Made by a program: the position numbers and the translations under genes. Below are positions 9,887 to 18,955 of a stretch of DNA of 64,000 nt, piece by piece; positions within the stretch are counted from its first letter, which is position 1; each line of letters begins with the position of its first letter. Under the pieces are notes generated by a model that made no database searches, was not told where the DNA came from, and saw only the letters and a list, made by a program, of their open reading frames with translations. The stretch lies in the NCBI RefSeq assembly GCF_000348985.1, contig NC_035923.1:62001-126000 (forward strand), given 5' to 3'. The stretch comes from Huiozyma naganishii CBS 8797 (lineage: Eukaryota; Ascomycota; Saccharomycetes; Saccharomycetales; Saccharomycetaceae).

Positions 9887-10259
9887 TCAGACGTAGACAC
9901 CAAAAGAGTTCGAAGTGAATATCGTCGCAAGAGCAAAGAACACGCTCGCTAGTCCACTCAACAGAGTGTACTTCGAGATCTTCGACAGGGATAATTTGTT
10001 GCCCTCGTTGGAGTAGAGCACCACGAGCGCGAACGACCCGAGCAGCAGTGTAACGATTGCGGCAACCATTGCATACCTCGGCTGTAAGTCCAGAGCTATA
10101 ATTGGGCCTACCGTGGCAGTGGACTGCAAATCTTTCTGCGAATGAATGTGTCGAGAGAAGCCAATCGAGCAAATGTGTTAGTAATTAGTCAAGGGGGGGA
10201 GCGGAAGAGAATGCCGTATAACGAACAAACACACATACAAATAGTTCCTCGTATGCCAT
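9887..10259 (-). CDS. OST5: Oligosaccharyltransferase subunit Ost5, two exons
   Basis: Ost5 is a small subunit of the oligosaccharyltransferase that N-glycosylates proteins in the ER lumen. Exon 1 is 10239-10259 (ATG, codes MAYEELF). Exon 2 is 9887-10135 and starts KDLQSTATVG. Joined they give 89 residues (S. cerevisiae 86) with the expected N-terminus (yeast MTYEQLYKEF) and the C-terminus TSNSFGVYV, almost the same as the yeast ending. Two hydrophobic membrane segments lie in exon 2. The S. cerevisiae gene (YGL226C-A) also has an intron near its start. Convergent with VID30 and divergent from MTC3. Confidence 0.96.
10136..10238 (-). other. Spliceosomal intron of OST5 (103 nt)
   Basis: Phase-0 intron on the minus strand. 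The 5' splice site is GTATGT at 10238-10233. A perfect branch-point TACTAAC lies at 10183-10177. The 3' splice site is CAG ending at 10136, about 41 nt after the branch motif. Splicing restores a continuous Ost5 frame, which an ATG within exon 2 alone would not. Confidence 0.95.
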
Positions 10260-10429
10260 TGTGATTGCGGTTGATCCAGGTGTTATGTTCACTGCTCGAC
10301 TGACGAATCAAACACAGTGGACGGTGACAGTGAGAGAGTGTTTTGTATTTAAAATTAAATGCTGCTAAGACGAAGAGAAGGGCGGAGCGGGAGGTGCACA
10401 GAACCGTGGTTACAGAGAGTGTAGAGACG

Positions 10430-10909
10430 ATGCTACGTGTTTCCAAAGTGCGTGCATTTGTGATCCCAATGCAGCAACCTCTAACTCGAATGTTGGGATT
10501 CCGCCGGCCATTCTCCTACAAATCCACCTGCCTGCAGAGAGAAGTACACCAGACCCGTTGCGATAACACCACCAGCACAACTGAATACACTCCACCGGAT
10601 GCTATCAACAGGGCACCGGAGGAGTGGGACCGTCTATTGCCCGCTGTACAGGAGGAGATCAAGGAGTACATTGACTGGACAATGACCGGTGACTGGCGCG
10701 ACATGCCCGCGCGCGACACGAGATACGCTTACTATTTGTCCTACGGGTCCTGGGGCCCCCGTTCACCACATGGCACTGCCCGCACGGCCTCCGGAGCGTA
10801 CATCGCCTCCCGAATGCTGTTCAACGCTACGCTGTTCGCCGCCGTGTGCGTCTCGCTGATCAATTGGCGCCGCGACCGCCGTCACCTCGTCGAGGAATCG
10901 ACCGTGTAG
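10430..10909 (+). CDS. MTC3: Mtc3-like mitochondrial protein
   Basis: 159 residues from the first ATG; the frame upstream is open only to a TTG. The N-terminus (MLRVSKVRAFVIPMQQPLTR) is basic and amphipathic like a mitochondrial presequence. The middle has WDRLLPAVQEEIKEYIDWTM then TGDWRDM and YAYYLSYGSWGPR, a compact motif typical of a small fungal mitochondrial family. A hydrophobic stretch near residues 130-145 could be one membrane span. Identity rests mainly on position between OST5 and VRG4 (YGL226W in S. cerevisiae). The function of Mtc3 is poorly known. Confidence 0.65.
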   Translation: MLRVSKVRAFVIPMQQPLTRMLGFRRPFSYKSTCLQREVHQTRCDNTTSTTEYTPPDAINRAPEEWDRLLPAVQEEIKEYIDWTMTGDWRDMPARDTRYAYYLSYGSWGPRSPHGTARTASGAYIASRMLFNATLFAAVCVSLINWRRDRRHLVEESTV

Positions 10910-10999
10910 CACCAAGTGTTGCAGCCTCATCGACCCAGAGGACCCATCTACTCTGCCGTGTTGCTGCCCCATGGGTCTGGTACTCACCTAAAACCCGAA

Positions 11000-11010
11000 T
11001 GGTAGCGCCG
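11000..11010. promoter_or_regulatory. Snt2-type motif (or Ty primer-binding-site look-alike) before VRG4
   Basis: TGGTAGCGCCG is the reverse complement of CGGCGCTACCA, which fits the published Snt2 consensus YGGCGCTAYCA. The 17-bp context GAATGGTAGCGCCGTCT is also found upstream of POX1 at 46763. The same 10-mer TGGTAGCGCC is also the Ty1 primer-binding site, so a retroelement relic cannot be excluded. Confidence 0.55.
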
Positions 11011-11196
11011 TCTTACCGCTCCAAAATTTACCCGGTTTTTGGTATTTTGAAAAGAAAAATTCTTCAAATTCAAAATTTTGAACTTCGTGGCTTTTTTGCT
11101 GTTGCTGCTGCTGTTGTTGACTGTTGATGGTTGTTGTTGATGGTTGATTGTTGGTTCGCTCGGTCTGTGCACCGATAATAAACTACTCCAGTGAGA

Positions 11197-12207
11197 ATGT
11201 CTGAACTGAAAGCTAATCCAGGGCACAATCCGTGGGCGTCCGTCGCCAATTCCGGGCCGATCTCGATTCTTTCGTACTGTGGGTCGTCGATTCTGATGAC
11301 CGTGACGAACAAGTTCGTTGTGAACCTGGAGAACTTCAATATGAACTTTGTGATGCTGTTTGTGCAGTCGCTTGTGTGCACCCTATTGCTTGTCGTTTTG
11401 CGGTTGCTTGGGTACGCGAAGTTCAGGTCTTTGAACAAAACTGACGCGAAGAATTGGTTTCCTATCTCCGTGTTGCTCGTGCTGATGATTTATACTTCTT
11501 CGAAGGCGTTGCAGTTCTTGGCTGTGCCCATTTACACCATCTTCAAGAACTTGACCATTATTTTGATCGCATACGGTGAAGTGCTGTACTTTGGTGGCAG
11601 TGTCACGTCGATGGAATTGTCATCCTTCTTGCTGATGGTTCTGTCCTCCGTGGTGGCCACTTGGGGGGACCAACAGGCCATAGCGTCCAAGGCTGCTAGT
11701 TCTGCCGTCGGTTCTACTGCTGGGGAATCCATGCTCAACCCAGGGTACTTCTGGATGTTTACCAACTGTATATCCTCCGCCATGTTCGTGCTTATCATGA
11801 GGAAGAGAATTAAGTTGACAAACTTCAAGGATTTCGACACCATGTTCTACAATAACGTGCTTGCCTTACCTATTTTGCTTGTGGCCTCATTCTGCGTCGA
11901 GGACTGGTCCTCCGCTAACTTGGCCACAAACCTCGCAAAGGACTCCGTTACAGCGATGGTTATCTCCGGTATGGCCTCCGTCGGGATCTCGTACTGTTCA
12001 GGGTGGTGTGTCCGTGTCACCTCCTCGACCACGTACTCAATGGTCGGCGCTTTGAACAAGCTACCGATCGCTCTGTCGGGGCTTGTCTTCTTCGACGCAC
12101 CAAGAAACTTCCTGTCCATCTTCTCCATCTTCCTCGGGTTCCTCTCGGGACTCATCTACGCCGTCGCCAAACAAAAGAAGCAACAGGCGCAAGCGGGGCG
12201 CAAGTGA
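11197..12207 (+). CDS. VRG4: Golgi GDP-mannose transporter Vrg4
   Basis: 336 residues, against 337 in S. cerevisiae, and highly conserved. It exchanges cytosolic GDP-mannose for GMP across the Golgi membrane and supplies all Golgi mannosyltransferases; it is essential in yeast. The start at 11197 gives [20 protein letters not shown]; the preceding in-frame GTG at 11191 is not used. About ten hydrophobic segments are visible. The substrate-binding motif GALNK lies at about residues 284-288, and the cytosolic N-terminus precedes the first span at [15 protein letters not shown]. Convergent with SDT1. Confidence 0.98.
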   Translation: MSELKANPGHNPWASVANSGPISILSYCGSSILMTVTNKFVVNLENFNMNFVMLFVQSLVCTLLLVVLRLLGYAKFRSLNKTDAKNWFPISVLLVLMIYTSSKALQFLAVPIYTIFKNLTIILIAYGEVLYFGGSVTSMELSSFLLMVLSSVVATWGDQQAIASKAASSAVGSTAGESMLNPGYFWMFTNCISSAMFVLIMRKRIKLTNFKDFDTMFYNNVLALPILLVASFCVEDWSSANLATNLAKDSVTAMVISGMASVGISYCSGWCVRVTSSTTYSMVGALNKLPIALSGLVFFDAPRNFLSIFSIFLGFLSGLIYAVAKQKKQQAQAGRK

Positions 12208-12297
12208 GCATGCCTCTTCATCTCTCTATAGATTTTATACGCGTATGTTTATAAATGTACCAACTTATATGCCAATTCTAGTCTCTATGACGGTGTG

Positions 12298-13161
<864 letters not shown>

Positions 13162-13220
13162 CTAGTTGCTGGCGATGTGGAAGTGTGCGCTGAGTGTGGC
13201 TTCCAAGTCTCTTGTTCATC

Positions 13221-14375
13221 TTACATACTCGTTACAAACCGTATTTTATCGTCGATGAGCTCTTCGAAGTTGGACTCATGGTAGCGGGCCATGACCGCCT
13301 GCAGTTGCGCCGTTGCCGTCGCAGTGGACGTTTCCAGTAGCGTGGTGGAGTCGTCGTGGTGCTGTTGCTGCGCCCGCTGCAAAACAGCGGTCAATTTGGC
13401 CTTCACTTGCGCAAACGATTCCCCTCCGTCGTACTTCGCCAACTTCGCGACTGCGTCGAGGGTGACCAAGAGCAGCTTGTAGAACCGGACGCGGCCGTCC
13501 GTGACGAGCCCGCTCGCCGTGTACTCCGCTGCCTCGATCCCCTCGGGCAACTGCAGGGACAGTGCACTTTGTACTTGCACGTCGCACTTCTCCAGTTGTT
13601 CGATGGACTCATAGATACTCCTCTGGAGTTGCGCAGCGGCCTCTGCCCGGAACCCTTCGTTGGTGTGTAGGAACTCTTCCAGTGGTGCTGCCTCGTTCTG
13701 CTGTTGTTCTTGTCCCAGGAGCAGAGTGACGACATGGTCCCTGAACTTCGCCGCAAGGGACTCGTCGTAGTGCAGTGGACGGTCGTTCACTGGGGGGGAG
13801 TACAGCACGTACAACCGCACTAGTTGTTCTGCGGGCAAGTCCAGCCGCGGCGCGTGCTCACAAGGTGTCGGAGCAGCAAGTTGTTGTGTTCAGTGACCGT
13901 TTCAGTGTACTGTTCAGGGAGTGTTCCGTTGTGCCAGGGCACTGTGTCGATGGCTTGTTGCAATGCTGCTGTGTGTCCCAACTCGACGAACTGCTTCACG
14001 GCGATGCCCCATTTTGCCACGGCAATGAGAGTGGGGGTAGACCTGGGGGTGGATACACCTGCTGGGGGTGTAGCCCCCGCAGGTGTCAGTGGTGGTGCCA
14101 GCGGGCGTAACTCCGGCAGCTTGTCCAGCAGGAAAGTCTCATCATCGAAGCACAACTTCTAAAGACTCGTCGACCCCGGCCATCGCAGCGTAAACCCCAC
14201 GGACCTGCTCCGTGACGGCAAGGACATCGCCGTAGTGCCACTGCAGCGCCTGCGCGAGCTCCCCGTCACACCGAGCCAACTGGTCCCTCGTATCCCTCAG
14301 CACGTCGCGCACCCCGGCGACATGCCTCTCCTCGAACAACCGCACCAGACGGTCCTCCAACGTTCCTGAAGCCAT
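13221..14375 (-). CDS. COG1: Conserved oligomeric Golgi subunit Cog1, coding frame broken twice
   Basis: Three minus-strand segments together make a protein of about 384 residues (S. cerevisiae Cog1 about 417): 14375-14142 (frame A, starts MASGTLEDRLVRLFEERHV), about 14158-13862 (frame B, with LCFDDETFLLDKLPEL) and about 13861-13221 (frame A again, with LPAEQLVRLYVLYSPP). Cog1 is a lobe A subunit of the COG tether for intra-Golgi retrograde traffic. Frame A hits TGA at 14144-14142, and frame B has a stop (TAG) at 14161-14159, so the first +1 change must lie in those 20 bases. The second change lies between 13892 and 13822, most simply as one missing base near 13862. Neither site is in a homopolymer. 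It could be sequencing or assembly error, recent loss, or recoding. Position between SDT1 and EDC1 supports COG1. Confidence 0.75.
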
Positions 14376-14536
14376 TCCGCGCGCGGGAAAAGACTCAATT
14401 GACAGCTCGCAACACGTACAGACCCACTGGGCGAACCCAGCCAACCCTCAGCCCTCGCCATCAACGGTCCAGAGGGTCCTCTTCGTCATCGTCCGCTCGT
14501 CATCGTCAGAGATTGTGAAATATCACCAGCGACGAT

Positions 14537-14570
14537 TGTGAAAAAAAATTTTTCACTTTTTGCGATGACC
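14537..14570 (+). promoter_or_regulatory. RRPE and PAC elements of ARB1
   Basis: An A-run/T-run palindrome (GTGAAAAAAAATTTTTCAC, 14538-14556) matches the ribosomal RNA processing element core. GCGATGACC follows at 14562-14570 and matches PAC (GCGATGAG) in seven of eight positions. The RRPE+PAC pair is typical of ribosome-biogenesis genes in yeasts and fits ARB1. The ATG inside the PAC-like site (14565) is in frame with ARB1 but is probably promoter sequence, not the start codon. Confidence 0.75.
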
Positions 14571-14687
14571 TCCCAAAAATTTGATATAAAGCGACTGCTG
14601 CCGTTGACGGAGGGATTGCCGGGGATAGTGGGTATTGGGGGGGTTGTTGGGCCAGTGGGATACAGTACGGACACACCAAGCACCGAT

Positions 14688-16547
14688 ATGCCACCAGTTT
14701 CTGCATCGAAAGCGAAGAGAGAAGCGAAGAAGGCCGAGAAGGAGGCCGCTAAGGCCGCGAAGGGCACCGCGGATGCCGATGGGAAAAAGACTTCGCGGTT
14801 TGCGTCGAAGAAAAACGGCCCCAAGGCTGTTGAGCAGCTGACTGATGAGGAGATTGCCGCGAGGGAGATTGCCAATTTGAAGTTGCAGCAGGATAAGGAG
14901 GGGCTTTCCGACAGAGTGACCACTGGTGTGCTTGCGTCGTTAGAGACTTCGCGGGACGTTAAGTTGACCTCTGTGTCGCTGCTGTTCCATGGTAAAGTGC
15001 TTATCCAGGACTCGACGCTCGAGCTGAACTACGGGAGACGTTACGGTTTACTCGGGGAGAACGGGTGTGGGAAGTCCACTTTCTTGAAGGCGCTTGCCAC
15101 GAGGGAGTACCCGATTCCAGAGCACATCGATATTTACCTGTTGGATGAGCCAGCTGAGCCATCAGAGTGGTCCGCGTTGGAGTACGTTGTGCGTGAGGCG
15201 CAGGCAGAATTGAAGAGGCTAGAGGACCTTGTTGAAAAGTACATCATTGAGGAGGGACCCGAATGCCCACTTCTAGATCCAATCTATGAGCGGATGGACT
15301 CGCTGGACCCGGACACGTTCGAGTCCCGTGCAGCGGTCATCTTGATCGGTCTTGGGTTCAACAGTAAAACCATTTTGAAGAAGACTAAGGACATGTCCGG
15401 TGGGTGGAAGATGCGTGTCGCTTTGGCAAAGGCTCTTTTCGTCAAGCCAACTCTGCTGTTGTTGGATGACCCAACTGCACATTTGGATTTGGAGGCCTGT
15501 GTCTGGCTGGAGGAGTACTTGAAGCGGTTCGACAGGACGCTGGTCCTCGTGTCGCACTCGCAGGATTTCTTGAACGGGGTCTGTTCCAACATGATCGACA
15601 TGCGTGAGCAGAGACTCTTGGCCTACGGTGGTAACTACGATTCGTACGTCAAGACGAGATCGGAACAGGAAACCAACCAGATGAAGCAGTACGCTAAGCA
15701 ACAGGAGGAAATCGCACATATCAAGAAGTTCATCGCCTCTGCAGGTACGTACGCGAACTTGGTCAGACAGGCCAAGTCACGTCAAAAGATTCTGGATAAG
15801 ATGGAAGCGGATGGGCTCATCAAGCCAGTCGCCCACGAACGTGTGTTTACCTTCAGATTCCCAGAGGTCGAGAGATTGCCACCTCCAGTGCTTGCCTTCG
15901 ACAACATATCGTTTGCATACGACGGGAAGAAAGAACACAACCTGTACGAAAATTTGGACTTCGGTGTTGACATGGACTCCAGAATCGCCCTTGTCGGGCC
16001 TAACGGTGTTGGGAAATCCACGCTACTGAAGATTATGACCGGGGAATTGATGGCACAGACTGGGCGTGTCTCCAGACACACTCACGTCAAGCTTGGTGTC
16101 TACTCGCAACATTCTCAGGATCAACTGGACTTGACGAAATCCGCTCTGGAGTTCGTTAGAGACAAGTACTCAAACATCTCGCAGGACTTCCAGTACTGGA
16201 GAGGCCAACTGGGTCGTTTCGGGTTGACCGGTGAGGGTCAGACAGTGCAGATGGGTACGCTATCCGAGGGCCAACGGTCGCGTGTTGTGTTTGCCCTGCT
16301 GGCACTAGAACAACCAAACGTGCTACTGCTGGATGAACCTACCAACGGTCTAGATATCCCCACGATCGACTCGCTTGCGGACGCTATCAACGCGTTCAAC
16401 GGTGGTGTTGTCGTTGTCTCGCACGATTTCAGACTACTGGACAAGATCGCAAAGGATATCTACGTCGTCGAGCACAAGACTGCCACGAGATGGAACGGGT
16501 CTATCCTCGAGTACAAGAACAAACTGGCAAAGAATGTCGTGTTGTGA
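14688..16547 (+). CDS. ARB1: ABC-F ATPase Arb1, ribosome biogenesis
   Basis: 619 residues (S. cerevisiae 610). Arb1 is an essential soluble twin-ABC protein needed for 40S and 60S maturation and implicated in ribosome-associated quality control. The start at 14688 gives MPPVSASKAKREAKKAEKEA, matching the yeast start; an in-frame ATG at 14565 would add 41 unrelated residues. The first ABC domain has GENGCGKST, SGGWKMRVALAKAL and LLLDDPTAHLD. The second has GPNGVGKST, LSEGQRSRVV and LLLDEPTNGLD. In S. cerevisiae it is YER036C on chromosome V, convergent with EDC2. Here it is convergent with EDC1, which preserves the ancestral pair on this track. Confidence 0.98.
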   Translation: MPPVSASKAKREAKKAEKEAAKAAKGTADADGKKTSRFASKKNGPKAVEQLTDEEIAAREIANLKLQQDKEGLSDRVTTGVLASLETSRDVKLTSVSLLFHGKVLIQDSTLELNYGRRYGLLGENGCGKSTFLKALATREYPIPEHIDIYLLDEPAEPSEWSALEYVVREAQAELKRLEDLVEKYIIEEGPECPLLDPIYERMDSLDPDTFESRAAVILIGLGFNSKTILKKTKDMSGGWKMRVALAKALFVKPTLLLLDDPTAHLDLEACVWLEEYLKRFDRTLVLVSHSQDFLNGVCSNMIDMREQRLLAYGGNYDSYVKTRSEQETNQMKQYAKQQEEIAHIKKFIASAGTYANLVRQAKSRQKILDKMEADGLIKPVAHERVFTFRFPEVERLPPPVLAFDNISFAYDGKKEHNLYENLDFGVDMDSRIALVGPNGVGKSTLLKIMTGELMAQTGRVSRHTHVKLGVYSQHSQDQLDLTKSALEFVRDKYSNISQDFQYWRGQLGRFGLTGEGQTVQMGTLSEGQRSRVVFALLALEQPNVLLLDEPTNGLDIPTIDSLADAINAFNGGVVVVSHDFRLLDKIAKDIYVVEHKTATRWNGSILEYKNKLAKNVVL

Positions 16548-16713
16548 TTTGGGGGGAAGATCCTCGCGCCAATGTACATTAACTCTTGTCTTTCTCTACA
16601 TACACATAACCTATACACCTTTTCTTACAACCAAAACTTATTTAATAGATCATCATATCAGGGTCGGTATCCTCTTGAGCATGGGCGTCGTTCTCGTTCT
16701 CGAGTACAATGTT

Positions 16714-17823
16714 TTACAGGAAGCTTGGCTTGGGTAAGTTTGATTCCTGAGGCACATTTGTAGCGAAGGACGCCCCCGCGAAGGAGTGCGGTTGCCCCGC
16801 ACGCTTCCTCTTGTCTGTGCGTTGTCCTCTCTGTCGTTTTGCAGCGTCTTCCGGCCGTGCCATGACTGCAGTGGTCTTCCCCACTGAGCTCTGGCTCGAC
16901 GGTCTTGTTGTAGCGGGACTTGAAGTGGGCAAAGTTGGTGGTAAAGTTACAGGAGCCGATATCAGATTGTAGTTGTTGCCGTTGCCGTTGCCATTCGGTT
17001 GCATTGCTGGAAGGTACGGGTACCCTGGCAACTGGTACGGATGTGGCTGCATGAATTGTTGCGGTGCTTGGGGCAACCCCAAGAACGGCTGACCCGGTGG
17101 CAGCCCCGGTGGGAGTCCCTGGGGCAACCCTTGCGGTAGTGGCAGCCCCTGCATTGGTGGACCACCTCTGGGCATGCCGTTCGGTGACACGGGCATTGGA
17201 CCCATGTACGGTTGGACGCCATGCGGAGACGTTACAGGGTATGCCTGTTGCTGCTGTTGCGGTGGTGGACCGGGGCGAGGACTGACCTGTTTAGAATTCC
17301 ATATGGCGTTCCCGTGTAGCAACATGGCAGGATTGTTGATGCTGCTGCTGTTGTTGTTGTTTGTAAGTTGCGTTGGTATCGTTCCCGGGGTCGTTATGGG
17401 CGAAACCATGTAAGTAGCTAGCGGCGCGTCGTTGGAAGCGGCGGTGGCCTCGCCATCGAGCACAAGTCTCTTGAGCGACGCCGACGCCGACTGTGCTGGC
17501 GATCCAACTGCTCTTTCTCGACGTCCATCGTGGCTTGCTCCGTGCCCAAAATCTGGTCTCTCCCCGTTGGGCAGCGACTGCTCCCTGAGGTAACGATCAC
17601 GACCTCGACCACCGCTAGCATTGCCAGAAGTACTACCATCTGTGGCACTACTGTTCTTCTTGCCCTGTCGCTTCTTCCTCTTATCCCTTGCACCTGCTGC
17701 AGCCAAGGCGGGCGACGCACTGCGCGAGCCCCGCCCGACCCCAGGGGCCGCTGGAGCCGACGTGTTCTTCCCGTGTGCCGGGAGCAGCCGCGACCTGTTG
17801 AAGTACCTCGTATCTGAGGACAT
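16714..17823 (-). CDS. EDC1: Enhancer of mRNA decapping Edc1/Edc2, enlarged
   Basis: 369 residues, roughly twice S. cerevisiae Edc1 (175) or Edc2 (145). Edc1/2 are proline-rich RNA-binding activators of the Dcp1-Dcp2 decapping enzyme. The N-terminus MSSDTRYFNRSRLLP and a SLPNGERPDFGHG segment at about residue 85 match the family, as does the C-terminus SFAGASFATN then NLPKPSFL. Between them lies a lineage-specific insert rich in Pro, Gln, Gly and Asn, with a QQQQQ run and repeated GLP units at about residues 215-250. Position between COG1/ARB1 and NIF3 equals YGL222C. Confidence 0.93.
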   Translation of the reverse strand: MSSDTRYFNRSRLLPAHGKNTSAPAAPGVGRGSRSASPALAAAGARDKRKKRQGKKNSSATDGSTSGNASGGRGRDRYLREQSLPNGERPDFGHGASHDGRRERAVGSPAQSASASLKRLVLDGEATAASNDAPLATYMVSPITTPGTIPTQLTNNNNSSSINNPAMLLHGNAIWNSKQVSPRPGPPPQQQQQAYPVTSPHGVQPYMGPMPVSPNGMPRGGPPMQGLPLPQGLPQGLPPGLPPGQPFLGLPQAPQQFMQPHPYQLPGYPYLPAMQPNGNGNGNNYNLISAPVTLPPTLPTSSPATTRPSSQSSVGKTTAVMARPEDAAKRQRGQRTDKRKRAGQPHSFAGASFATNVPQESNLPKPSFL

Positions 17824-17934
17824 GTGCTCTGTTATGTTGCCTTGTATCCTTGTAGTTGGTGTTTTAGCACTACACAGTGTAGTTGTTAATTACTTACAGC
17901 TTTATGTAACGCAGTAGTGCTAGACCAACGACGG

Positions 17935-18822
17935 TCATGCGAGCACCAGCGGGTCCCTGTCACGTTCGCTGACGATGCAATCGATGCCCTCGCTTTGTAG
18001 TTTGCCCAGGAGCACTTCGCGGAGGTACCGTCTTTCCGTGTTGGAGTGGTTACACACGATGGCGACCTTTCCGGACTCTTTGATCCTGAGCAACTCGTGG
18101 TGGGAGAGTTCCCCGGTGAGGTACACGTCTACCTTGTTTGGGTCTGGGATGTTCTTGAACACGGAGGAGCCGCTGCCAGCGCACAGCGCCACTGTGGACA
18201 CTGGTGGAGCAGCTGACGTGTCACTGACGCTGTCTGGCAGTGCAACCTGGACGTGTGCCACGCCCAGCGTGCACTTGACGTTCTGTATCAGTAGGGACAG
18301 TGGGGTAGGATCCCTGAAGGAGACAAGCCGACCGTAGCCTACTTTCCCGGCGTCTTCAGCGTCCCTGTGAGCCACGGATTCAATGGGCGTCATGCTGACG
18401 ATCTTGTCCCGGTCGTCTGCTGCGACACAACCGAGTGCAAGCCAGTCGTTGATCCCACCGCTAGCAGCGTCCATCGCCGTGTGTGGGGAGTACACGGACA
18501 CCCCCTGCTGGATCAGCTGGATGGCACTGGCGTGCTGTGGGTTCCGGTCGCCGTCGATGAACCGCCAACTGGGGAACACGAACGGGTGGTACGCAATGAC
18601 CAAGTTGCAGCGTTGGTCGACAGCCTCCTGTGCAACGGCCCGCGTGAGGTCCACGGTCAGCAGAACCCGGGCAGCAGTGCTGCCAGTGCTGCCAGTGCCG
18701 CCCGTGGCACAGTTTAGTAACAGACCAGTGTTATCCCATGCCGAGTCCGCGTACGACTCCGGGAACCACTTCTGGAACACCCGCAGAACCTCTTGCAGCG
18801 TCTTCTTACTCAATGCTGGCAT
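17935..18822 (-). CDS. NIF3: NIF3-like protein (DUF34 metal-binding family)
   Basis: 295 residues (S. cerevisiae 288). Members bind two metal ions; the physiological reaction is not settled. Visible metal-site motifs are YHPFVF and HTAMDAASGGIN in the first half, then TGELSHHE and NHSNTERRYL in the second, in family order. The N-terminus LSKKTLQEVLRVFQKWFPES then AWDNTGLLL is typical. A Gly/Ser/Thr repeat (TGGTGSTGST) near residue 40 is a local insertion. The ATG at 18822 is the first available. Divergent from COQ6 with a 133-bp shared promoter. Confidence 0.95.
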   Translation of the reverse strand: MPALSKKTLQEVLRVFQKWFPESYADSAWDNTGLLLNCATGGTGSTGSTAARVLLTVDLTRAVAQEAVDQRCNLVIAYHPFVFPSWRFIDGDRNPQHASAIQLIQQGVSVYSPHTAMDAASGGINDWLALGCVAADDRDKIVSMTPIESVAHRDAEDAGKVGYGRLVSFRDPTPLSLLIQNVKCTLGVAHVQVALPDSVSDTSAAPPVSTVALCAGSGSSVFKNIPDPNKVDVYLTGELSHHELLRIKESGKVAIVCNHSNTERRYLREVLLGKLQSEGIDCIVSERDRDPLVLA

Positions 18823-18955
18823 TGCAACTGGAGTCTTGCAGGTGAGGGAGGTTGTTGTCGAAGGTCGTTGTTGTTGCTTCGTTTATAATTAAGAAGTAAG
18901 GAACAACACTACCACTACTACAAGTACCACTACACCACCACAAGACACTTAATTG

